Source of the DNA: Pseudomonadota bacterium
GTDB taxonomy: Bacteria; Bdellovibrionota; UBA1018; CAIMNF01
Length of the DNA: 64,000 bases
Direction of reading: 5' to 3'
Assembly (NCBI GenBank): GCA_027491115.1
Contig: JAIXWV010000005.1
Span: 27,864 to 91,863 of the forward strand
Positions 54,721 through 63,191 of the stretch are shown here, one piece after another (the first letter of the stretch is position 1; each line of letters starts with the position of its first letter). The notes under the pieces are model-generated. The model was not told the origin of the DNA and did no database searches. It saw nothing but the letters and a program-made list of their open reading frames with translations. Made by a program: the position numbers and the translations under genes.

Positions 54721-56025
54721 ATGTTGAGACTCCTGCTTGCGACCCTGTGGCTCGCACTCCCGTTCGCCGCTCAGGCAGAATCCACTTACCTCCCTGTGGG
54801 TGAGGCCCGTGCCAAAAAGCCCTCCATTGCGTTGACCGGAGGAAAGACGTCCTCCACTTCCGAGAGCGGATTGGTCGAGTTGGTGGACAAAAGAATCCGT
54901 GCGGACCTCGAGTTCGTGGACAGTTTTCGACTCTTGGAACGCGAACAATTCGCGCCGGGCACCCTTCTCGACGATCAGGGGAAACCCGATGCCGCGGCTT
55001 GGCTCAAAGCCGGTGCGGATCATGTCGCTTATGGAAACTTCTCCAAGAACGGCGCCCAGGCCATCTATGAGTTCAGGCTTTTTTCGACGGTGAACAAGTC
55101 CGAGGTTCTCTCAAAGAAGTACCTCGGCGACTCCAGCAATCCGGCCATTCTCGCTCACACGATCGCCAATGACATCGTCCAAGCCATCACCGGTAAAGCG
55201 GGCATCTTTTTGACCCGGATTGTGTTTGTTTGCGACAAGACCGGAAAAAAAGAAATCTACTCCTCCTCGTTCGACGGGGGGGATGTCCGACAGATCACCC
55301 GTCTTCGGTCACTTTCCATGGCACCGGCCTGGAGTCCGGATGGCACGCGGATTGCGTTCTCCGTTTACAACCGACACTCGGACAACACCAAGAACCTCGA
55401 TCTCTTCGAGTACGACTTCAAGAACGGTCGCTATCGCTTGCTCAGCAACCGGAAGGGGATCAACTCGGGAGCTGCCTATTCGCCGAAGGGAGACCGGATC
55501 GCTTACACCATGAGTGTGACGGGTAATCCGGAAATCCACCTGCTCGATCTTACAACCCGCGAAACCTCACAGCTGACCCGGTCGATCGGGTTCGACGTCG
55601 ATCCGGCCTGGAGCCCGGACGGAAAGCAGTTGGCGTTCGTGTCATCACGCCCCGGCAAACCGATGCTCTACACCCTCGACATCGAGCGTCCGGCGGACGC
55701 AAAGCGCCTGACCTACGCCGGAAGTTACAATGCCACTCCGAGCTGGTCACCCGATGGCAAGAAGATCGCCTTTGCAGGTTGGCTGGAAGGCAAGTTCGAT
55801 CTTTTCACAATCACCGCTGACGGTGGAAAAATCGACCGACTCACCAAAGACGAAGGAAACAACGAGGACCCTCACTTCAGTCCGGACGGAAACTTCTTGG
55901 TTTTCTCCTCAACCCGGTCCGGTGGGAAGAACATCTTCCTCATGGGCGTCGGTGGCGGCAACGTCAAGCGCCTGACCATGGGCATGGGAGAGTGCGTCGC
56001 ACCCAAATGGAGCCCCTACCTCTGA
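54721..56025 (+). CDS. tolB: Tol system periplasmic protein TolB
   Basis: A 434-residue periplasmic protein with signal peptide (MLRLLLATLWLALPFAAQA). The N-terminal domain (about 22-140) is followed by a six-bladed propeller with repeats such as PAWSPDGTRIAFS, AWSPDGKQLAFVSSR, SWSPDGKKIAFAG and FSPDGNFLVFSSTR. TolB links Pal at the outer membrane to TolA. It lies 18 bases after tolA but has its own promoter. pal is not the next gene. Confidence 0.95.
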   Translation: MLRLLLATLWLALPFAAQAESTYLPVGEARAKKPSIALTGGKTSSTSESGLVELVDKRIRADLEFVDSFRLLEREQFAPGTLLDDQGKPDAAAWLKAGADHVAYGNFSKNGAQAIYEFRLFSTVNKSEVLSKKYLGDSSNPAILAHTIANDIVQAITGKAGIFLTRIVFVCDKTGKKEIYSSSFDGGDVRQITRLRSLSMAPAWSPDGTRIAFSVYNRHSDNTKNLDLFEYDFKNGRYRLLSNRKGINSGAAYSPKGDRIAYTMSVTGNPEIHLLDLTTRETSQLTRSIGFDVDPAWSPDGKQLAFVSSRPGKPMLYTLDIERPADAKRLTYAGSYNATPSWSPDGKKIAFAGWLEGKFDLFTITADGGKIDRLTKDEGNNEDPHFSPDGNFLVFSSTRSGGKNIFLMGVGGGNVKRLTMGMGECVAPKWSPYL

Positions 56026-56080
56026 GGAGGCAAGCCCCTCCTTGCCAAACCTCGGCCGATCCCATAAGTTCAGGAGCCTC

Positions 56081-56392
56081 ATGTTCTCCTCTTCAGAAAT
56101 CCATCTTCGGGTTAAATCCGGTTACATTGAACGGGTCAATACGCGTCTTCGGAAGATGCGCAAGCAACTCATTGACCGAGACTGGCCCGGTTTGAAACAA
56201 GAGGCCCACCACCTGGCTGAAGGCGCCAAGAATTTTGGCTATCTGGAAATCGCGGCCGAAGTGGATGGAGCGCTACGAATCCTGAACTCTTGCCCTTTGT
56301 CACGCACCGCCATCAATACCGAGGCGAAGTCGGCCATGGAGAAGCTCTTTCAACGGTTAGATCGTTTTTTGGTAGAAGAGCAGGGGCTCTGA
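56081..56392 (+). CDS. Single-domain histidine phosphotransfer (HPt)-like protein
   Basis: A 103-residue helical protein. EAHHLAEGAKNFGYLEIAAE aligns with the HPt core AHxLKGxAxxFG, giving the first His of AHH as the likely phosphoacceptor; the usual Lys-Gly after the Leu reads Ala-Glu. The start at 56081 has AGGAG four bases upstream, and a TTG 13 codons earlier is an alternative. It sits where pal is expected, 55 bases after tolB. No histidine kinase is adjacent; the only response regulator in the window is at 16854. Confidence 0.65.
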   Translation: MFSSSEIHLRVKSGYIERVNTRLRKMRKQLIDRDWPGLKQEAHHLAEGAKNFGYLEIAAEVDGALRILNSCPLSRTAINTEAKSAMEKLFQRLDRFLVEEQGL

Positions 56393-56408
56393 GACCTACA
56401 CTGGGAGC

Positions 56409-57692
56409 ATGACCAATCCAGATCGCATTGCAGTGGTCGGAGGAGTTCGCACTCCTTTCGCCCGGGCCCGTACCGTTTTTCAAAAAATGTCTCCCGCACA
56501 ACTCGGAGGGATTGCGCTCCGTGAGGCCGTGAATCGTACCGGCCTCGATCCGAAACTCATCGACGAGGTCTACTTCGGAATCGTGAGTGCTCCGGCCGAA
56601 GGTTCGAACATCGCCCGCGAGGCCCTCTTCGATTCAGGACTCCCCTCCTCCATTGCTGCAACCGGAATCAACCGCTACTGTGCATCCTCTCTCGAAGCAG
56701 CCGCCGGCATCGCCGCAAAAATCACAGCAGGCCAGATCGAGATCGGCGTCGCCGGAGGGGTCGAAAGCATCAGCTCGGTCCGCGCCTTGTTCAGCCTCGA
56801 AGCCACCGACTTTTTCCAGGATCTTGCCAAAGCCAAGACCATGGGTCAGCGACTCGCGCTGCTCTCGAAATTCAAAGCCTCTTTCCTGGCCCCACTCGCC
56901 CCGGGCATCAAAGAGCCCACCACGGGCCAAACCATGGGACAGTCGGCGGATCTGATGGGTCGCCTGTTCAAAGTGTCCCGCGAGGAGCAGGATCGCTTTG
57001 CTCTCGAGAGTCATCAGAAGGCCGCAAAGGCCTGGGACAACGGCTTTTATGCCGGGCATGTTTGCAAAGTGCCCACCCCAGACGGAAAAGTGATCGAGCG
57101 CGACACTGACGTCCGCTCAGACTCGAGTCTCGAAAAACTTTCTAAACTGAAACCCGTATTCTACAAGGATGGAACCATCACCGCAGGCAATGCGAGCCCG
57201 CTGACCGATGGCGCGTCCGCGGTGGTCCTGATGAAGGAATCGCGCGCACGCGAACTCGGTCTCAAGCCACTGGGCTTCATTCGTGGTTACGCGGCCGCCG
57301 GTGTCGACATCCAGAGCGAGCCCCTACTGATCGGACCGGCCTACGCGATCCACAAGGCTCTCAAATCGGCCGGCATGACCTGGGATCAGCTCGATCTCCT
57401 TGAGATCCACGAAGCCTTCGCCGCACAAGTGATCGCGACGATCCGTGCGATTGAATCGCCAGAATTCGCGAAAAACAAACTCGGTCTCGACGCTCCGCTT
57501 GGTAAGGTGGATCCTGCCAAACTGAACGTCAACGGCGGATCGATCTCGATCGGACACCCCTTCGGCGCGACCGGGGGACGACTCATGCTTCAGACCCTTC
57601 ACCAACTGAAAGCCTCTGGCAAATCGACCGGACTCATCTCCGTGTGCGCGGCCGGCGGACTCGGCTCGGTGATGATCCTCGAAGCGAACTGA
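56409..57692 (+). CDS. Acetyl-CoA acyltransferase (thiolase)
   Basis: A 427-residue type I thiolase. Nucleophile Cys91 is in NRYCASSLEAA; the other active-site motifs are EIHEAFAAQV, NVNGGSISIGHPFGATGGR and SVCAAGGLGSVM. It resembles FadI/acetyl-CoA acetyltransferase forms used in beta-oxidation, although the direction cannot be told. TACACT ends six bases before the ATG; no -35 is clear. One base of its stop overlaps the aat start (TGATG). Confidence 0.9.
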   Translation: MTNPDRIAVVGGVRTPFARARTVFQKMSPAQLGGIALREAVNRTGLDPKLIDEVYFGIVSAPAEGSNIAREALFDSGLPSSIAATGINRYCASSLEAAAGIAAKITAGQIEIGVAGGVESISSVRALFSLEATDFFQDLAKAKTMGQRLALLSKFKASFLAPLAPGIKEPTTGQTMGQSADLMGRLFKVSREEQDRFALESHQKAAKAWDNGFYAGHVCKVPTPDGKVIERDTDVRSDSSLEKLSKLKPVFYKDGTITAGNASPLTDGASAVVLMKESRARELGLKPLGFIRGYAAAGVDIQSEPLLIGPAYAIHKALKSAGMTWDQLDLLEIHEAFAAQVIATIRAIESPEFAKNKLGLDAPLGKVDPAKLNVNGGSISIGHPFGATGGRLMLQTLHQLKASGKSTGLISVCAAGGLGSVMILEAN

Positions 57693-58366
57693 TGTCCGAG
57701 TTGAATGACATTGTTGCGGTGGGCTTGGACCTGAAGCCCAAGACTCTGCTCCATGCTTATTCACAAGGCGTGTTCCCCTGGCCCACTGAAGGTTTGCCTT
57801 TGCTGTGGCACTGTCCTTCACGGCGTGGAGTCCTCGAGTTCGAATCGCTTCATGTGCCCCGCCGTCTCAAATCCTATTTGAGGCAAGCCCCTTGGACGTT
57901 CACGATCGACCATGCCTTCGACCGTGTCATCGAAGCTTGCTCGATTCGGGAGGACGAAGGAACCTGGATCACCCCGGAAATGAAAGAGGCGTATTGCGAA
58001 CTCCACCGTCTCGGACACGCACACAGCGTAGAGGTCTGGAACGGCACCGATCTGGTCGGGGGGATGTATGGGGTCGATTCCTCTGGCTACTTTGCCGGTG
58101 AGAGCATGTTTCATCGCGAGAGCAACGCTTCGAAAGCCGCACTCCTGTTCGGGGTCTCACGACAATTGATCGCGGGTCGGGAATGGATGGACATCCAGGT
58201 CCTGACTCCTCACATGGAGGCGCTCGGTGCCCGTGAGATCACCCGGTCTCGATTCTTGAGAATGCTCGACCGCGCTCGCGAGAATCAGAAGATCACTCCG
58301 CCTGATGGTCCTTTCCGTCCCGGAGGACCGTACACTTACCGAGATTTTTCTACACTCATGGAGTAA
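57692..58366 (+). CDS. aat: Leucyl/phenylalanyl-tRNA-protein transferase
   Basis: A 224-residue enzyme that adds Leu or Phe to N-terminal Lys/Arg of proteins, feeding the N-end rule pathway (ClpS/ClpAP). AYSQGVFPWP, LLWHCPSRRGVLEF, GGMYGVDSSGYFAGESMFHR, NASKAAL and DIQVLTPHMEALGA are all family motifs. ATG 57692 overlaps the thiolase stop. Its last 31 bases overlap the convergent 58336 gene. Confidence 0.95.
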   Translation: MSELNDIVAVGLDLKPKTLLHAYSQGVFPWPTEGLPLLWHCPSRRGVLEFESLHVPRRLKSYLRQAPWTFTIDHAFDRVIEACSIREDEGTWITPEMKEAYCELHRLGHAHSVEVWNGTDLVGGMYGVDSSGYFAGESMFHRESNASKAALLFGVSRQLIAGREWMDIQVLTPHMEALGAREITRSRFLRMLDRARENQKITPPDGPFRPGGPYTYRDFSTLME

Positions 58367-59544
58367 GGGATCTCGTCTGCGATCAGGGCAGGATCTCCCT
58401 GGCCTACCAGTGCCGGAGATGCGAAGTTCCAAGGGAGCGGTGATGTGGCCACCGACTTCCGCACGAAAGAAATCGACGACTCAGGAAGGATGGATAGTTC
58501 TTCGCCCGAGGCACCATCCATCACGATCCGGATCTGGACCTTACGAAGACGCTCTCCTGAACGGATTTCTATATCGGGTGCCTTCATTTCAAGGACCCTT
58601 AACTGACGCCCTTCGCGAGATTCCTGGCGGACCCGGACTTCGCTCACGCGGACCGTGCCGCTCAATGTGCTGTCCTTCCCTGCCGCATCCTGGAGGCGGA
58701 GAGACAAACTGAGCTCGAGGTTGCCGGGATTGGATCCCGAAAAGGCTACCATCACCTGCTCATGCAGACCTTCATTGAGAGAAAACCTGGAGGAGTGAAC
58801 CATCATGCGACGTTCCGGACTGCATCCACGCCCTTGAAGTCCGTTTCCACAAAACAATCCCGAGACCGTGACCACCTGATCCGGAAGAAGGCCCTGCAAA
58901 GGCGCCTGGAGAGCGGTAAGGTCCTGGGCTCCGAGCAGGCTCGCTTGTCCGGAAGAGGAAGACCAAGAGGACGAGCTTCCACTAGACGGTACTCCGTTCG
59001 AACCAGTCGCACCTGGAGTTACTGCAGCCGCGTCGGGAGACGGAAGAAACATGCCTTGAGCTTGAGTCGGTGCCTGCACGGCCGCAACATCTGATGAGCG
59101 CGCAGGAGCTTCCTGAGCTGGGGTGCGGAGACCCTGCTGATAAAGGGCCATCCAGGATTCAGGGTTCATGAAAGCTGGAAGAGGCTCCACAGTCGCGATC
59201 GGTGCGAAACCATCCTGGGGAGGCACTTCTCCCTGGGCCGTGGCCTCCGGGGTCGGGCTCGCTTCAGGTGTAGCCGAGGGACTCGGCGCCATCGCAAGGG
59301 CCTGACTGGTCAGGACCGGAGCTGATTTTTCCAAAGACGGGGCAACAGGAGCTACGGGAGCGGAGGGAAACGGAAGAGTTGGGAAGAAGGTCGGAGCGAA
59401 GGCCTGGGTCGGGGCAGAAGGAGCCACAACAGGAGTTGTTGGAGGGTGCATCCATGAGGTGACCTGGGCATAGGAGCAATAGGTGGCCGTGGCCAGGCCC
59501 AAGAAGAAGCAAAAGCGGTAGAATATCCATTTCAATCGATCCAT
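58336..59544 (-). CDS. Secreted Pro/Ser-rich protein of unknown function
   Basis: A 402-residue protein with a signal-like N-terminus (DRLKWIFYRFCFFLGLATAT). Residues about 30-230 are low complexity, first Pro/Ala-rich (PVVAPSAPTQAFAP and repeats), then Gln/Pro, then a serine run (SSGSSSSWSSSSGQ). The last 160 residues form a compact beta-rich region (SGLFCGNGLQGRGC, VRVSEVRVRQESREGRQLRV). No family is recognised. AGGAG precedes the ATG at 59544. The extended N-terminus in frame upstream was rejected because the 59544 start has the ribosome site and signal. Confidence 0.68.
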   Translation of the reverse strand: MDRLKWIFYRFCFFLGLATATYCSYAQVTSWMHPPTTPVVAPSAPTQAFAPTFFPTLPFPSAPVAPVAPSLEKSAPVLTSQALAMAPSPSATPEASPTPEATAQGEVPPQDGFAPIATVEPLPAFMNPESWMALYQQGLRTPAQEAPARSSDVAAVQAPTQAQGMFLPSPDAAAVTPGATGSNGVPSSGSSSSWSSSSGQASLLGAQDLTALQAPLQGLLPDQVVTVSGLFCGNGLQGRGCSPERRMMVHSSRFSLNEGLHEQVMVAFSGSNPGNLELSLSLRLQDAAGKDSTLSGTVRVSEVRVRQESREGRQLRVLEMKAPDIEIRSGERLRKVQIRIVMDGASGEELSILPESSISFVRKSVATSPLPWNFASPALVGQGDPALIADEIPYSMSVEKSR

Positions 59545-59752
59545 GTGCGTTCTCCTTACCTGGAGAGTAAGCACACACCGTGCCATAGCTTTCACAAATG
59601 AATTCGATAGCTTGAGCGACTGGTTCCGAACCCACTCTGTGTAGGCCCCGTGAAAACTGTCTAAATAATTTACACACCCAGCCAATCACTTAACCAAGAA
59701 GATTTACAAGCTTCCCTGCAACTGTTATCACACCGCGACGAGGTTGAACCTA
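59545..59752. other. Divergent intergenic region, 208 bases
   Basis: The longest gene-free stretch in the window, between the 58336 (minus) and 59753 (plus) genes. It has an AT-rich core around 59655-59672 (CTAAATAATTTACAC) that could hold divergent -10 boxes and a TTTACA before 59720, but I could not fit a -35/-10 pair with confidence. No terminator or RNA gene is seen. Confidence 0.5.
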
Positions 59753-61501
59753 ATGGGCGCTACCGTGAAATGTTTGATGATTTTGTTTTCTGTTCTGAAT
59801 TTGCCCCTCGCCCTGGCGGAGGGGGATCTCCGTATTCTTCCTCCCGACCAAATTCCAGTAGGGAACACCCTGATTCGTCAGGACAGCATCGAAACCGTCG
59901 TGAGAGGAATCGTGGCCCGAATCATCAATGCGGATGTGAATGGATCCACCATCACTTTCGGGGCCGATGGCATGCGGGAAGTCATCCCAATCGAACCCAA
60001 GGATGATACTTTCCGCGAAATCCTTCAGCTCCTTGGAATCCGGGATAAGCTCTCCTACTCCATTTCGCCTTTGAAGATCCGCTTTACCCTGCCAGAGCAG
60101 GGCCTCACCATCCAGATCAAACCAACTGCGGCGGACACCTTTGAAGTGAAGGCTCGCTGGCAAATTGATACTTTGAAAGTCACCGCCGATCGACTCTCGA
60201 TCCGGGTGCCGAAAGGGTTGTTCGATCACCCCTTCCAAATCGAATCGAAACCCCTGAAGGTCGGAATGAAGGACAAATCACCTCCCTTTCGTTTCGAACT
60301 GAGTTTATTGACCATGCTGAAGCCTGAAGGAACCCGCATTAGGATCCAAAGCTTCACCACCAATATCCTCTCCCGGGACCGTCCCGAATTTTTCCTGACT
60401 CTCGGACCACTCACTGTTGACGGAAAACCCCTTTCACTCGACATCCAATCAGGGGAAACCATCCTCCATGCCGGTGAGTCGGATATCCGTCGGGAGCTAC
60501 AAAAACTCGAACCCGAGGTGGTATCACAACTCCGTGCCCGCATAGCCGGCGCCATCGAAGATAACCTGAAGCTCGCAACCCAGCGAGCGGAAGAAGCGCC
60601 CCCGGTGAAGTACTCTGTCAGTACGGATGATTTACTCCAGACCAATCCTGCAGGCCCGTCTATCCGCCAGTTGATCGGTGGGATAACGGGTGATTTCGTG
60701 TTCAGTTATTTGCAGTACGCCAAAGAGGCCAACTTGTTCTCGACCCAGATCTCGGCCAAAGTCTGTTTCGACGGGACGTGCGTAAAGCCAGACGGCAATT
60801 CGACCTCGATCGGTCTCCCCGATCTGAATGTGATGGGTCCGAAGGACGGAGTGGGCATTGTGCTCTATGAATCGTTCTTGAAGGAAATTGTACACACTCC
60901 TCTTTTCCAACAACGGATTTCCCGCGTTTATTCCATGATGGGCCCATCTCCCGGAGTCAATCTTTCCGGAAAAGGAGTGAGAGTGGCTTTCGACCCCGTT
61001 CGAAACTCGCTCGTCGCCGTCCTGAACCTCGAGATCGATATCAAGAAAACCGTTCGTGAGAACACTCCATTCGGTGAACGCCTCCGTCTCGGACTTGGAG
61101 ACCTGATCGAGCGTTACTTCGGATCTGGAAAGTTTGTACAGATTCCCGTCGAGCTCGATTTCCACCTGATCGGGATCTTCCCGGACAATCAGGGGAATCC
61201 GAACATCCTCGTGACCAGTTCTTTGCCTTTCGATGCCAAGGGGAACTACGTTCCTCCCCGAACCTGTCCTGAGGCCTACTGTCCGAGCAACGTGGGCCAA
61301 ATGACTTCCTTTGTGAAGAAGAGTTTCATGGAATCCGTTCGTAAAGAATTCCAAAGAATCCTCCAACCTTCGATCCTGATTCCCATCGGCCGGACCCTTA
61401 CGGTTCAAGACTTCGAATTCCACCCCAAGTTCGTCCGGATCACTCCGAACAAAGGATTGCTGATCTCGGCCGACCTGACTGATGAAGGGAGCCTCTGGTG
61501 A
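59753..61501 (+). CDS. Large secreted protein of unknown function, first of a tandem pair
   Basis: A 582-residue protein with signal peptide (MGATVKCLMILFSVLNLPLALA). The mature chain is a long series of amphipathic beta strands with few cysteines (CFDGTC; CPEAYC), and repeated alternations such as LSYSISPLKIRFTLPEQG. No domain is recognised; a lipid-binding tubular or barrel-like fold is possible but unproven. GAGG sits nine bases upstream of ATG 59753. Its stop overlaps the next gene's ATG by one base. Confidence 0.7.
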   Translation: MGATVKCLMILFSVLNLPLALAEGDLRILPPDQIPVGNTLIRQDSIETVVRGIVARIINADVNGSTITFGADGMREVIPIEPKDDTFREILQLLGIRDKLSYSISPLKIRFTLPEQGLTIQIKPTAADTFEVKARWQIDTLKVTADRLSIRVPKGLFDHPFQIESKPLKVGMKDKSPPFRFELSLLTMLKPEGTRIRIQSFTTNILSRDRPEFFLTLGPLTVDGKPLSLDIQSGETILHAGESDIRRELQKLEPEVVSQLRARIAGAIEDNLKLATQRAEEAPPVKYSVSTDDLLQTNPAGPSIRQLIGGITGDFVFSYLQYAKEANLFSTQISAKVCFDGTCVKPDGNSTSIGLPDLNVMGPKDGVGIVLYESFLKEIVHTPLFQQRISRVYSMMGPSPGVNLSGKGVRVAFDPVRNSLVAVLNLEIDIKKTVRENTPFGERLRLGLGDLIERYFGSGKFVQIPVELDFHLIGIFPDNQGNPNILVTSSLPFDAKGNYVPPRTCPEAYCPSNVGQMTSFVKKSFMESVRKEFQRILQPSILIPIGRTLTVQDFEFHPKFVRITPNKGLLISADLTDEGSLW

Positions 61502-63171
61502 TGCAGATCCTCTTACTGGCCTTTGCCCTGTTCCTGCCGTTCAACACCCTTGCCGCTCCTGATGACGTTCTCCTTCAGACCCGTATCAGCCGGGGGTCGA
61601 TGGAGTGGCTCATCGAGAAGACTCTCCTGATCCTCAATAACGCGGAGATCGACGACGGACTCACCGGAGTCACCACGATCGAGGACGAAATCCTCACGCT
61701 CGACGACGTCACGTCGGACCCTTCAGTCGAAAAGGTCCGAAGACTGGTGGAGTCCATTTTCCGGGTGGACGCTGCCAAAGCCGTGCTCCGGATCCGGATT
61801 CCAAAACTCTCTTACAAAGTACACTCACTGAGGGCCTCGGCCAAACGACTCGAAGTGGAAGATCCGGTGATGAACATCGATGCGTCCGCGCGGATCCAAG
61901 GAGTGGATATCGGACTTCCGGAAGGCGTTCAGGTGGACCTCATGGTCCCTGATGCCAAGACTGGAGTTTTGAACCGTTTTCTCTCGGCGACACTTGCCCC
62001 GGCCCAAGTGAGGGTACCATCGACCCTCGACCCTGCGGAGTTCGAAGTTTCCCTTCAGGCCATTCGTGACGACAACCTGAGTTTCAAGCTCACCGGATAC
62101 AAGCTCGACACGCTTCCCCCCTACGTGGAACGCCACGTGAACGAGATCGAAACCTCCGAACTTGCCAATGGCGGTCCAATCACCGCGGATCAGATCGCAG
62201 TGCAACCCGTGTACGTCCGCGTGAACCAGCTGACCCGGACCATTGATTTCTCGGTATTCAAGCCACTGATCCAGAAGAAAATGAAATCAATTCTGACCAC
62301 GATTATCCTCGAGGTCGGCAAATCCTTGAAAACCAGCATCGGTCCGTCGATCCTGAAATCGATCTTCAAAGAAAGTCTCCCCAGTACTCTCGCAATCAGC
62401 TCGGACCCGTTCTACACCTCCTTCAAAGTGAAAAGCTTCTCCCAACCCAAGCGGGATCAGTTCCAGCTCGGAGTTGGCGGGGGTCTCTGCACCCTCGAGA
62501 TGTATCGCCGCTTCGGAGTGAACTGCGTCCAAGAAACACCTGTTCCTGATCCGGTTCGTTTGATCGGTCCCGACATCCGCCGCCTGGCGATCGAAGAAAT
62601 GTCCTCGGTGCTCGCTTCGGGCAAAGCCGACGTGGTCACGAGCGTTTCAGAAGAGTACTTGAATCGAATCATCAATACTGCAATTGAGAGCAAGCTCTGG
62701 GACGAGATGCTGGCCGAAGACCATCTGAAACTCGGTCCGAAAGGGGCGTTTGTCATTCTCGACAAGAAGGGCTCGGCGCCCGAATTGTACCTGGATCTGA
62801 TCTATTCGGGAAAAGGCGGTATCGAGGGGATCATCATCAACCCGAAGCGCCCCATACGGTTTCCACTCCGGATCGACACCAGCCTCTCGTTTCCGCTCGA
62901 GAACGGGATTCCGAAACTCGTGATCACCACCGAAAAAGTGCTTTCAGATGCTGATGAGATCATCCGGGGCATTCCACAGTATGGGCTTCCGAGTAAGCTT
63001 GTTTGCGGATTCCGAAAGAAGATTGCGAAAATGATCCTGAGGATGTCGAAGAAGCTCGAGGGTCGCAACACCGTGGAGCTGCCACTTCCCATATTCAAGG
63101 GCATCGGACTTGAGAAAACCTGGATGGAAAGCTCCGAGCACGGACGGATGAACATCTATTTCAAGATCTGA
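61501..63171 (+). CDS. Large secreted protein of unknown function, second of a tandem pair
   Basis: A 556-residue protein with signal peptide (MQILLLAFALFLPFNTLAA). Like its neighbour it has long beta-strand alternations, a central basic helical segment (KPLIQKKMKSILTTIILEVG) and a late region VTSVSEEYLNRIINTAIESK comparable in place to SYLQYAKEAN of the first. Similar size, layout and direct coupling suggest divergent paralogues, which I cannot prove by eye. Start ATG 61501 overlaps the previous stop. No family is recognised. Confidence 0.7.
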   Translation: MQILLLAFALFLPFNTLAAPDDVLLQTRISRGSMEWLIEKTLLILNNAEIDDGLTGVTTIEDEILTLDDVTSDPSVEKVRRLVESIFRVDAAKAVLRIRIPKLSYKVHSLRASAKRLEVEDPVMNIDASARIQGVDIGLPEGVQVDLMVPDAKTGVLNRFLSATLAPAQVRVPSTLDPAEFEVSLQAIRDDNLSFKLTGYKLDTLPPYVERHVNEIETSELANGGPITADQIAVQPVYVRVNQLTRTIDFSVFKPLIQKKMKSILTTIILEVGKSLKTSIGPSILKSIFKESLPSTLAISSDPFYTSFKVKSFSQPKRDQFQLGVGGGLCTLEMYRRFGVNCVQETPVPDPVRLIGPDIRRLAIEEMSSVLASGKADVVTSVSEEYLNRIINTAIESKLWDEMLAEDHLKLGPKGAFVILDKKGSAPELYLDLIYSGKGGIEGIIINPKRPIRFPLRIDTSLSFPLENGIPKLVITTEKVLSDADEIIRGIPQYGLPSKLVCGFRKKIAKMILRMSKKLEGRNTVELPLPIFKGIGLEKTWMESSEHGRMNIYFKI

Positions 63172-63191
63172 CCCATCACCAGGAAGGACCC

